Below, one piece after another: positions 1-7,390 of a stretch of 64,000 bases of DNA; within the stretch, counting starts at the first letter, position 1, and each line of letters begins with the position of its first letter. The position numbers and the translations under genes were made by a program. Origin of the DNA: NCEH01 sp040049195 (GTDB lineage: Bacteria > Pseudomonadota > Alphaproteobacteria > Rhizobiales > Xanthobacteraceae); assembly GCF_040049195.1 (NCBI RefSeq), contig NZ_JBDZDL010000009.1. The stretch is one strand, 5' to 3'. Under the pieces are notes generated by a model. It was not told where the DNA came from. It was given only the letters and a program-made list of their open reading frames with translations, and did no database searches.

Positions 1-50
1 TCATAATCCACGGCGACCGTCGGCGATGACGATGAAATTGTCTTTCCCAT
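1..50 (-). CDS. possible 5' end of a gene running off the left edge
   Basis: An ATG at 50-48 on the minus strand opens a frame that reads MGKTISSSSPTVAVDY and continues past the window edge. A purine-rich stretch (AGGGA) lies about 11 nt upstream, further than ideal. It would be the gene downstream of the aegerolysin, 99 nt after its stop and on the same strand. Only 16 full codons are visible, so no family can be named and the frame may be chance. Confidence 0.3.
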   Translation of the reverse strand, partial: MGKTISSSSPTVAVDY

Positions 51-149
51 GAGATGGCGTTCCCTGATTTCTGTTGCGGCTATCAGGATACCCTCCCGGC
101 CGCCGCTACGCCCTCATGGGATCTGGTGTCGTTCGGGCCGGCAACGAGA

Positions 150-548
150 TCAGCCGAGATAGGCGACCTTGATCGTGATGTTGCCCAGCGCGCCGCTGTT
201 GAGATTGGCGCCGGTCTGCTGGCCGATATAGGCGTCGGAGCCGGGCGTCCAGGTGGACGTATTGGTCTTGCTGCCCCAAGGGCAATCCCAGTAATAATTG
301 CCGATATTCTTATCGCCATCATAGAGATCGAAGCTGCCTTCGGTCCCGGACGAGGCATTTTCACGGCCGCACGCGCCGAACGTATAGCTCTCGCCTTGCT
401 TGATGACCTTGCCTTCGAGCTTGTCGGGGCTGATTTCGTTATCCTTGCTCCCGATATAGAATTTTCCCCATTGATGGACGACGTTCTTCAGCGTCACCGA
501 ACAATTGACCGCCTTGATGGTGAATTCAGCCCATTGAGCGTAAGCCAT
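150..548 (-). CDS. aegerolysin family protein
   Basis: This 132-aa protein has the hallmarks of the aegerolysin family (small beta-sandwich, lipid-binding proteins such as ostreolysin A, Asp-hemolysin and Pseudomonas RahU). It starts MAYAQWAEFTIKAVN, has a central HQWGKFY block, then FGACGRENASSGTEGSFDLY, the signature YYWDCPWGSKTNT, and ends with SGALGNITIKVAYLG. Length fits the family (about 130-140 aa). The ATG at 548 is chosen because GGGGAGAA sits just upstream and known members begin with this MAYAQW-like segment; the longer open frame to 740 has no homology-like content. No signal peptide is present, which is usual for the family. Bacterial members bind specific membrane sphingolipids or related lipids; fungal ones act with a MACPF partner, and none is visible here. 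The role in this organism is unknown. Confidence 0.9.
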   Translation of the reverse strand: MAYAQWAEFTIKAVNCSVTLKNVVHQWGKFYIGSKDNEISPDKLEGKVIKQGESYTFGACGRENASSGTEGSFDLYDGDKNIGNYYWDCPWGSKTNTSTWTPGSDAYIGQQTGANLNSGALGNITIKVAYLG

Positions 549-1184
549 TTTCTTCTCCCCTATACTTTTCCAGTTTGAGTCATCGCGTAGTCCGTATCCC
601 TTCAGCTCGTGCATCATCGGTCCGCGAAGAAGCAGACGCGCGAAATCCGAAGCAAAGAGAAAAAACGACAGCTCGGGACAGGCACGATTGCCTGCCGTCA
701 AGCGCTGCTCGCCCCATCGAAACGCGGTGACGAGGCGCACTGTACTACAACCTATAAGGGTATCAATATCATTTTATCAGATATTGGTTGCATCGCCGAT
801 GATCGCCGGCCGAACGCCGCGTCTCCTGGGCTGGCGTGTCGTGAAAACGGGAAACGCGGGCCAGCCGCGGCCCTCCCGCACCAGCCGAAGGTCCCAGCAT
901 CCATGCTGCGCTGCAACATTGCAGAGCTCCAGACGGGGCGCTTCAGGGGTGCTTAAGATAGAGAACGGCAATCAATATCGCCGAAACAAACCGGTCCTCC
1001 GCTTCGGAGCGGGAGTAGGGATTGAGCGTTTGCAACGCCCCACCGGATTTTTCGAGCCGCCGGCGATAGAGATGTTCTATCGCAACATCCCACAGCTCGC
1101 TTGATCGGATGCGGCAATCTGCCATTCTTTCTGGAACTATCACAAGGAAACCGCTTCCAGCGGGCCAGGGAAGGGTATTTGCCG
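549..1184. other. 636-bp divergent intergenic region, no gene seen
   Basis: The region separates the minus-strand aegerolysin from fdsG. I find no convincing coding frame in it. It contains an AT-rich island (about 741-790) unlike the GC-rich surroundings, with a 7-bp dyad CAATATC (764-770) / GATATTG (780-786), a likely promoter or operator for the aegerolysin. The fds promoter should lie within the last 150 bp; TTGATC at 1101-1106 is a weak -35 candidate without a good -10. Confidence 0.5.
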
Positions 1185-1658
1185 ATGGTCGGCTACGAAT
1201 CATGGAGCGCGGAACGCGCGTCCGAGATCATCTCCTCGCACCGGCATATGGACGGCGCCACCATGCCGATCCTGCACGCCATTCAGGAGACGTTCGGCTT
1301 CGTGCCCGAGCCCGTCGTGCCGATGATCGCGGAGAGCCTGAACCTCTCCCGCGCGGAAGTGCACGGCGTCGTTACCTTTTATCACGACTTCCGTCGCGAG
1401 CTGCCGGGGCGCCACGTCATCAAGCTCTGTGCGGCCGAAGCCTGCCAGGCCATGGGTTCGGACAAGCTCGCCGAATATGCCCAGGACCGCCTCGGCGTCG
1501 CCATGGGCGAAACCTCCACCGACGGCCGTGTAACGCTGGAGCCGATCTATTGCCTCGGCCTGTGCGCCTGCGCGCCCTCGGCCATGATCGACGGCCGCCT
1601 GGTTGGCCGCCTCGACCGCGAAACCATTGACGAACTGGTCGCGGAGACCGACCGATGA
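1185..1658 (+). CDS. fdsG: NAD-dependent formate dehydrogenase gamma subunit
   Basis: FdsG is the NuoE-like [2Fe-2S] subunit of the soluble molybdenum formate dehydrogenase that oxidises formate to CO2 with NAD+. The 157-aa product shows the thioredoxin-like ferredoxin ligands: KLCAAEACQAMG (C-x4-C) and YCLGLCAC (C-x3-C), after a helical N-terminal part with the NuoE-like stretch VHGVVTFYHDFR. The ATG at 1185 is preferred over the in-frame ATG at 1101 because AGGGAAGGG lies just upstream and the length then matches the family. Its stop overlaps the fdsB start (ATGA), so the two are translationally coupled. It heads an fdsGBACD operon. No fdsR-type LysR regulator is adjacent; the 5' neighbour is the aegerolysin. 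Confidence 0.95.
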   Translation: MVGYESWSAERASEIISSHRHMDGATMPILHAIQETFGFVPEPVVPMIAESLNLSRAEVHGVVTFYHDFRRELPGRHVIKLCAAEACQAMGSDKLAEYAQDRLGVAMGETSTDGRVTLEPIYCLGLCACAPSAMIDGRLVGRLDRETIDELVAETDR

Positions 1659-3217
1659 GCAGCCCCCGCATTTTCGTCCCCAACGACGCCACCGCCGTCG
1701 CCTGCGGCGCCGACCGCATCGCCCGCAAGCTGCAGGACGCCTTCGTGGCGCGCGGCCTTTCGGTGGAAATCGTGCGCAACGGCTCGCGCGGCCTGTTCTG
1801 GCTGGAGCCTCTGCTGGAGGTGGAAACGCCTGCCGGCCGCGTCGGCTACGGCCCGGTGAAGCCGTCGGACGTGGACACGCTGTTGGATTCCGGCCTGTTG
1901 GAGGGCGCCGCCCATCCGCTCAATCTCGGGCTGGTGGAAGAGATTCCCTATCTCAAGAAGCAGACCCGCCTCACCTTCGCCCGCTGTGGCATCATCGACC
2001 CGCTCTCGCTGGACGATTACAAGGCCCACGGCGGCTATCGCGGCCTCGCCAAGGCGGTTGAGATCGGCCCGTCCGCCACCGTGGAGGAAGTGTTCCTCTC
2101 CGGCCTGCGCGGGCGTGGTGGCGCGGGCTTCCCGACCGGCATCAAGTGGCGCACCGTCGCTGCGGCGCCGGCCGACCAGCGCTACATCGTCTGCAATGCG
2201 GACGAAGGCGACAGCGGCACCTTCGCCGACCGCCTGATCATGGAAGCCGACCCGTTCTGCCTGATCGAGGGCATGACCATCGCGGGCCTCGCCGTGGGCG
2301 CGACCAAGGGCTTCGTCTATTGCCGCTCGGAATATCCGCTGTCGCTGGCGGTGATGGAAAAGGCCATCGCCATCGCCCGGGCGAATGGGCTGCTCGGCAA
2401 GAATGTCGCCGGGTCGGGCTATGATTTCGATATGGAAATGCGCATGGGCGCCGGCGCCTATGTGTGCGGTGAGGAAACCGCTTTGCTCGACAGCCTGGAA
2501 GGCAAGCGCGGCGTGGTGCGCGCGAAGCCGCCGCTGCCCGCCCACAAGGGCCTGTTCGGCAAGCCCACCGTCATCAACAACCTGATCTCCCTCGCCACCG
2601 TCCCGGTGATCCTGGACAAGGGCGGCCAATTCTATCGCGACTTCGGCATGGGCCGCTCGCGCGGCACGATGCCGATCCAGCTCGCCGGCAACATCAAGTT
2701 CGGCGGCTTGTTCGAAACCGCGTTCGGCATCTCGCTCGGCGAATTGGTGAACGATATCGGCGGCGGCACCGCCTCTGGCCGTCCGGTGCGGGCGGTGCAG
2801 GCGGGTGGCCCGCTCGGCGCCTACATGCCGGTGTCGCAGTTCGATACGCCGTTCGATTATGAGGCCTTCGCGGCCAAGGACGCGCTCATCGGCCATGGCG
2901 GCATCGTGGTGTTCGACGACACGGTGGACATGGCCCACATGGCAAAGTTCGCCATGGAATTCTGCTCGCACGAGAGCTGCGGCAAGTGCACGCCCTGCCG
3001 CATCGGCTCCACGCGCGGGGTGGAAACCCTCGACAAGATCATCAAGGGCGACCGGCGCGAGGCCAATCTCGCGATCCTCACGGACCTTTGCCACACGATG
3101 AAGCTCGGCTCGCTCTGCGCCCTCGGCGGGTTCACGCCCTATCCCGTGATCAGCGCGCTCACCCATTTCCCGGAAGATTTCGGCGTGTCGCCGAAATTGC
3201 CCGCGGCTGCGGAATAG
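1655..3217 (+). CDS. fdsB: NAD-dependent formate dehydrogenase beta subunit (FMN/NADH-binding)
   Basis: FdsB is the diaphorase subunit, a NuoF homologue that binds NAD(H), FMN and a [4Fe-4S] cluster and passes electrons from the FdsA cofactor chain to NAD+. Visible signatures are the FMN/NADH loop GRGGAGFPTGIKW, the CNADEGDSGTFADR segment, GAGAYVCGEETALLDSLEGK, and the C-terminal cluster motif SCGKCTPCRIG with a later Cys in LCHTMKLGSLCALGG. The N-terminal about 130 residues form the extra domain seen in FdsB but not in short NuoF. At 520 aa the length is normal. The start overlaps the fdsG stop by 4 nt, and the stop is followed after 10 nt by fdsA. Confidence 0.95.
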   Translation: MSSPRIFVPNDATAVACGADRIARKLQDAFVARGLSVEIVRNGSRGLFWLEPLLEVETPAGRVGYGPVKPSDVDTLLDSGLLEGAAHPLNLGLVEEIPYLKKQTRLTFARCGIIDPLSLDDYKAHGGYRGLAKAVEIGPSATVEEVFLSGLRGRGGAGFPTGIKWRTVAAAPADQRYIVCNADEGDSGTFADRLIMEADPFCLIEGMTIAGLAVGATKGFVYCRSEYPLSLAVMEKAIAIARANGLLGKNVAGSGYDFDMEMRMGAGAYVCGEETALLDSLEGKRGVVRAKPPLPAHKGLFGKPTVINNLISLATVPVILDKGGQFYRDFGMGRSRGTMPIQLAGNIKFGGLFETAFGISLGELVNDIGGGTASGRPVRAVQAGGPLGAYMPVSQFDTPFDYEAFAAKDALIGHGGIVVFDDTVDMAHMAKFAMEFCSHESCGKCTPCRIGSTRGVETLDKIIKGDRREANLAILTDLCHTMKLGSLCALGGFTPYPVISALTHFPEDFGVSPKLPAAAE

Positions 3218-3227
3218 GAGGAACTCA

Positions 3228-6065
3228 ATGTCCCTCGTGCATGAAATCGACTACGGCACGCCCCGCTCCAAGTCCGAGAAGCTGGTTTCGCTCGTCATCG
3301 ACGGCATGAAGGTGGAAGTGCCGGAAGGCACCTCCATCATGCGCGCCGCCATGGAGATCGGGAACCAGATTCCCAAGCTCTGCGCCACCGACATGCTGGA
3401 CGCCTTCGGCTCCTGCCGGCTCTGCCTGGTGGAGATCGAGGGGCGCAACGGCACCCCCGCCTCCTGCACCACGCCGGTGGCGGAAGGCATCGTGGTGAAG
3501 ACCCAGACCGAGCGGCTGAAGCAGATCCGCAAGGGCGTGATGGAGCTGTACATCTCCGACCACCCGCTGGACTGCCTGACCTGCTCCGCCAACGGCGATT
3601 GCGAGCTGCAGGACATGGCCGGCGTGGTCGGCCTGCGCGACGTGCGCTACGGCTATGAGGGCGAGAACCACACCAAGCTGGGCAAGGACGAGTCCAACCC
3701 CTATTTCACTTACGAACAGTCGAAGTGCATCGTCTGCAACCGTTGCGTGCGCGCCTGCGAGGAAGTGCAGGGCACGTTCGCGCTGACGATTTCCGGCCGC
3801 GGCTTCGGCTCGCGCGTGTCGCCGGGCATGAACGAGACCTTCCTTTCGTCCGAGTGCGTGTCGTGCGGCGCCTGCGTGCAGGCCTGCCCCACCGCGACCC
3901 TGAACGAAAAGGCCATGTACGACATCGGCACCCCCGAGCATTCGCTGGTGACGACCTGCGCCTATTGCGGCGTCGGCTGCACCTTCAAGGCTGAGATGCG
4001 CGGCGACGAGCTGGTGCGCATGGTGCCCTATAAGGACGGCAAGGCGAACCGCGGCCATTCCTGCGTGAAGGGCCGCTTCGCCTATGGCTATGCGACCCAC
4101 AAGGAACGCATCCTCAAGCCCATGATCCGCGCCTCCATCCACGAGCCGTGGAAGGAAGTGAGCTATGAGGAGGCGATCGCATACGCCGCCTCCGAGTTCA
4201 AGCGCATCCAGGAGAAGTACGGCCGCCGCTCGGTGGGCGGCATCACCTCCTCGCGCTGCACCAATGAAGAGACCTATCTGGTCCAGAAGCTGATCCGCGG
4301 CGCCTTCGGCAATAACAATGTCGATACCTGCGCCCGTGTCTGCCACTCGCCCACGGGCTACGGCCTCTCCCAGACCTACGGCACCTCCGCCGGCACGCAG
4401 GACTTCGATTCCATCGAAGAGACCGACGTGATCCTGGTGATCGGCGCCAACCCGACCGATGGCCATCCGGTGTTCGGCTCGCGCATGAAGAAGCGGCTGC
4501 GTGAAGGCGCCAAGCTGATCGTCGCCGACCCGCGCAAGATCGACCTCGTGCGCACGCCCCATGTGCAGGCGGACTTCCATCTGCCGCTGCGCCCGGGCAC
4601 CAACGTGGCTCTGGTCACGGCGCTCGCCCATGTGGTGGTCACCGAAGGGCTGATGAACGAGCAGTTCATCCGCGAGCGCTGCGACTGGGACGAGTTCCAG
4701 GAATGGGCGGCTTTCGTCGCCGACGAGCGCCACAGCCCGGAAGCGGTCGCCAAATACACCGGCGTTGATCCCCAGGACGTGCGCAAGGCCGCCCGCCTCT
4801 ATGCCACCGGCGGCAATGCGGCGATCTATTACGGCCTCGGCGTGACCGAGCATTCCCAGGGCTCCACCACCGTGATGGCGATCGCCAACCTCGCCATGGC
4901 GACCGGCAATGTCGGCCGCAACGGCGTGGGCGTGAACCCGCTGCGCGGCCAGAACAACGTGCAGGGCGCCTGCGACATGGGCTCCTTCCCCCATGAGCTG
5001 TCCGGCTATCGCCACGTCTCCGACGACGCCACCCGCGCGCTGTTCGAGAGCCTGTGGGGCGTGAAGCTGGACGCCGAGCCCGGCCTGCGCATTCCCAACA
5101 TGTTCGATGCCGCCGTGGATGGCACCTTCAAGGGCATGTATGTGCAGGGCGAGGACATCCTCCAGTCCGACCCCGACACCCGCCATGTCTCGGCCGGCCT
5201 TGGCGCGCTGGAATGCCTGGTGGTGCAGGATCTGTTCCTGAACGAGACGGCGAACTACGCCCACGTCTTCCTGCCGGGCTGCTCGTTCCTGGAGAAGGAC
5301 GGTACCTTCACCAATGCGGAGCGCCGCATCCAGCGCATCCGCAAGGTGATGGCCCCCAAGAACGGCTATGCCGACTGGGAAGTCACCGTCATGCTCTCCG
5401 AGGCCCTCGGCTATCCCATGGACTACAGCCACCCCGGCGAGATCATGGACGAGATCGCCCGCCTGACCCCCACCTTCACGGGCGTCAGCTACAAGAAGCT
5501 GGACGAATTGGGCTCGGTGCAGTGGCCGTGCAATGAGAAGGCGCCGGAAGGCACCCCCATCATGCACATCGGTGGCTTCGTGCGCGGCAAGGGCAAGTTC
5601 GTGCTCACCGAATACGTGCCCACCGACGAGCGCACCGGCCCCTTGTTCCCGCTGCTGCTCACCACCGGCCGCATCCTGTCGCAATACAATGTCGGCGCGC
5701 AGACCCGCCGCACGGAGAATGTCGCCTGGCATCAGGAAGACGTGCTGGAAATCCACCCGCACGATGCCGAGAACCGCGGCATTCGCGACGGCGACTTCGT
5801 GAAGCTGGAAAGCCGCGCGGGCGGCACCTCCCTGCGCGCGGTCATCAGCGAACGCATGCAGCCCGGCGTGGTCTACACCACCTTCCACCATCCGGTGACG
5901 CAGGCGAACGTGGTGACCACGGACTTCTCCGACTGGGCCACCAACTGCCCCGAATACAAGGTGACGGCCGTTCAGGTCGCCCCCTCCAACGGGCCGAGCG
6001 CGTGGCAGGAAGAGTATGAAGAACTCTCCCGCCAGAGCCGTCGCATCGCCGAAGCGGCGGAGTGA
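3228..6065 (+). CDS. fdsA: NAD-dependent formate dehydrogenase alpha subunit (bis-MGD)
   Basis: FdsA is the catalytic subunit that oxidises formate at a bis-molybdopterin guanine dinucleotide centre. The 945-aa protein is modular. An N-terminal [2Fe-2S] domain (CRLCLVEIEGR) is followed by the His/Cys cluster HPLDCLTCSANGDCELQ and two ferredoxin [4Fe-4S] motifs (CIVCNRCVRACEE; CVSCGACVQACPT). The molybdopterin oxidoreductase begins with CAYCGVGC...HSCVKG. The Mo ligand is cysteine: VDTCARVCHSPTGYG places it at Cys372, at the position of selenocysteine in E. coli FdhF, followed by His. A strong AGGAGG precedes the ATG. Codon use matches its neighbours. Function is well supported by both sequence and operon. 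Confidence 0.97.
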   Translation: MSLVHEIDYGTPRSKSEKLVSLVIDGMKVEVPEGTSIMRAAMEIGNQIPKLCATDMLDAFGSCRLCLVEIEGRNGTPASCTTPVAEGIVVKTQTERLKQIRKGVMELYISDHPLDCLTCSANGDCELQDMAGVVGLRDVRYGYEGENHTKLGKDESNPYFTYEQSKCIVCNRCVRACEEVQGTFALTISGRGFGSRVSPGMNETFLSSECVSCGACVQACPTATLNEKAMYDIGTPEHSLVTTCAYCGVGCTFKAEMRGDELVRMVPYKDGKANRGHSCVKGRFAYGYATHKERILKPMIRASIHEPWKEVSYEEAIAYAASEFKRIQEKYGRRSVGGITSSRCTNEETYLVQKLIRGAFGNNNVDTCARVCHSPTGYGLSQTYGTSAGTQDFDSIEETDVILVIGANPTDGHPVFGSRMKKRLREGAKLIVADPRKIDLVRTPHVQADFHLPLRPGTNVALVTALAHVVVTEGLMNEQFIRERCDWDEFQEWAAFVADERHSPEAVAKYTGVDPQDVRKAARLYATGGNAAIYYGLGVTEHSQGSTTVMAIANLAMATGNVGRNGVGVNPLRGQNNVQGACDMGSFPHELSGYRHVSDDATRALFESLWGVKLDAEPGLRIPNMFDAAVDGTFKGMYVQGEDILQSDPDTRHVSAGLGALECLVVQDLFLNETANYAHVFLPGCSFLEKDGTFTNAERRIQRIRKVMAPKNGYADWEVTVMLSEALGYPMDYSHPGEIMDEIARLTPTFTGVSYKKLDELGSVQWPCNEKAPEGTPIMHIGGFVRGKGKFVLTEYVPTDERTGPLFPLLLTTGRILSQYNVGAQTRRTENVAWHQEDVLEIHPHDAENRGIRDGDFVKLESRAGGTSLRAVISERMQPGVVYTTFHHPVTQANVVTTDFSDWATNCPEYKVTAVQVAPSNGPSAWQEEYEELSRQSRRIAEAAE

Positions 6066-6295
6066 GATGAAGGCCGGCGCTGCCCCCCGCCCTCCCCGCC
6101 TGGACCCAGGCCCTTCTCCCGCACGCGGGCGAGGGCTGGGAAAAGGAACATCGGGCGTCGGGCCTTGCGGGTTTGCCGGCCGTTTCGTCCTTGCGTTCCC
6201 CAACGGACGGGGCAAGGTACCCATGGCGGGGCCGCACTTGAATGCGGGCGCGTTCGGCACAACCTTGATGGCAGCAACAGCCGGTGGCGCGCATC
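6066..6295. repeat. intergenic GC dyad of the C-rich/G-rich kind
   Basis: Between fdsA and fdhD lies CCTTCTCCCGC-acgc-GGGCGAGGGC at about 6110-6135, an imperfect hairpin resembling the short CTCTCCCGC...GCGGGAGAG intergenic repeats common in Hyphomicrobiales. A related dyad occurs after tex (59448-59474). It may stabilise the fdsGBA mRNA relative to fdhD-fdsD or act as a partial terminator; no U-tract is present. Confidence 0.4.
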
Positions 6296-7150
6296 ATGGA
6301 TGAGCTGTACGAAATCCCCGATTTTCCCGAGCCGGTCCGCCGCGTGAGCCGTGACGTGTGGCGCCTGGATGGCGTCACGGTTGCGGAACGCGCGGTGCCG
6401 GAGGAAACGCCGGTGGCCCTCACCTATAACGGCACCACCCATGCCGTGATGATGGCGAGCCCGCTCGACATCGCCGACTTCGCCCTCGGCTTCTCACTCA
6501 CCGAGGGGATCATCTCCAGCCCGGCGGACATTCTCAGCCTCGACGTGATCGCGGTGGAGGACGGCATCGAGGCGCGGATGTGGATCGCCGAGGAGAAGAT
6601 GGCCGTGCTCGGCGCCCGCCGCCGGCACTTGGCCGGGCCCACTGGCTGCGGCCTGTGCGGGGTGGAGAGCCTTGCCGAAGCCATCAAGCCCGCCGCGCAG
6701 GTCACCGCCCGCCCGGTGTTTTCGGCGGCCCTCCTGCTGGAGGCCATGGCCGCCCTTGCGCCCGCCCAGACCCTTAACCACGCGACCCGCGCGGTCCATG
6801 CCGCCGGCTATTTCGAGCCGGGGCGCGGGCTCATCGCCGTATGCGAGGACGTCGGCCGGCACAATGCGCTCGACAAGCTGGTGGGCAAGGTGGTGAAGCT
6901 CGACGCCGATCCCGCCCGCGGCATGGTGCTGCTCACCAGCCGCGTTTCCATCGAGATGGTGCAGAAGGCGGCCGTGCTGGGCACTCCGGTCATCGCCGCC
7001 GTCTCGGCGCCCACATCCCTCGCCATCCGTACCGCGCAGGCCGCCGGCATCACGCTGGCCGCCATCGTGCGCGGCGACGGGTTTGAACTCTTCACCCATC
7101 CCGAGCGCATCGACCTCGGGTCATCCTCACGGCACGCACATGTCGCATAG
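6296..7150 (+). CDS. fdhD: formate dehydrogenase accessory sulfurtransferase FdhD (FdsC)
   Basis: FdhD/FdsC transfers sulfur from a cysteine desulfurase to the molybdenum cofactor before insertion into FdsA, and in fds systems it also binds bis-MGD. The protein (284 aa from this ATG) contains the conserved GPTGCGLCGVESL block with the essential CxxC pair, LTYNGTTHAVMMASP near the N-terminus, and the C-terminal VCEDVGRHNALDKLVG and SRVSIEMVQKAA motifs. Two starts are possible: GTG at 6284 or ATG at 6296; I use the ATG, which has GGTGG 8 nt upstream. The 3' end overlaps fdsD by 11 nt, fitting the fdsGBACD order. Confidence 0.93.
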   Translation: MDELYEIPDFPEPVRRVSRDVWRLDGVTVAERAVPEETPVALTYNGTTHAVMMASPLDIADFALGFSLTEGIISSPADILSLDVIAVEDGIEARMWIAEEKMAVLGARRRHLAGPTGCGLCGVESLAEAIKPAAQVTARPVFSAALLLEAMAALAPAQTLNHATRAVHAAGYFEPGRGLIAVCEDVGRHNALDKLVGKVVKLDADPARGMVLLTSRVSIEMVQKAAVLGTPVIAAVSAPTSLAIRTAQAAGITLAAIVRGDGFELFTHPERIDLGSSSRHAHVA

Positions 7151-7379
7151 CACCAGCACCAACGACCGCCTCGTCTATATGGCGAACCAGATCGCGACCG
7201 CCTTCTCCACCCAGCATCACGCGGAAGCGGTCGCTTCCACGCGCGAGCACATCCACAAATTCTGGGACCCGCGGATGCGCTCGAAGATCTTCGAGCATCT
7301 GGACCATGGCGGCGAAGGCCTCTCCCCCATCGCCAAGGAAGCGCTGGAAGGCCTGCGCGCCACCTCTGTCGCGGCCTGA
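7140..7379 (+). CDS. fdsD: formate dehydrogenase delta subunit
   Basis: This 79-aa protein matches the small FdsD subunit found at the end of fds operons. Recognisable features are LVYMANQIATAF near the N-terminus, HIHKFWDPRMRSKI in the middle, and LSPIAKEALEGL at the end. FdsD is needed for an active complex and is thought to help maturation or assembly with FdsC. The ATG at 7140 lies inside the fdhD 3' end (11-nt overlap, different frame). Its stop codon forms one arm of a hairpin shared with the convergent gene that follows. Confidence 0.9.
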   Translation: MSHSTSTNDRLVYMANQIATAFSTQHHAEAVASTREHIHKFWDPRMRSKIFEHLDHGGEGLSPIAKEALEGLRATSVAA

Positions 7380-7390
7380 GCCTCAGGCCG
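7372..7390. terminator. hairpin shared by two convergent stop codons
   Basis: CGGCCTGA-gcc-TCAGGCCG is a perfect 8-bp stem with a 3-nt loop. The left arm contains the fdsD TGA (7377-7379) and the right arm the stop of the minus-strand FAD oxidase (7383-7385). No U-run follows on either strand, so it is terminator-like rather than a classic intrinsic terminator. Confidence 0.45.

Noticed and set aside
609..1104. Overlapping short frames between the aegerolysin and fdsG
   Set aside because: No ribosome-binding sites, mixed composition and mutually overlapping frames; treated as non-coding.
1133..1156. GGAAC followed by GCTT before fdsG
   Set aside because: Wrong spacer (15 nt) and a mismatched -10, and it overlaps the translation start region.
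1547..3166. 539-codon open frame antisense to fdsB
   Set aside because: Composition-driven shadow of fdsB without recognisable motifs.
4329..4343. Possible selenocysteine in the formate dehydrogenase active site
   Set aside because: The codon is TGC (Cys372) and there is no in-frame TGA, so this is the cysteine form.
3225..6260. 1011-codon open frame antisense to fdsA
   Set aside because: It mirrors a well-supported gene in GC-rich DNA; its translation is Ala/Gly/His/Arg-rich filler with no family motifs.
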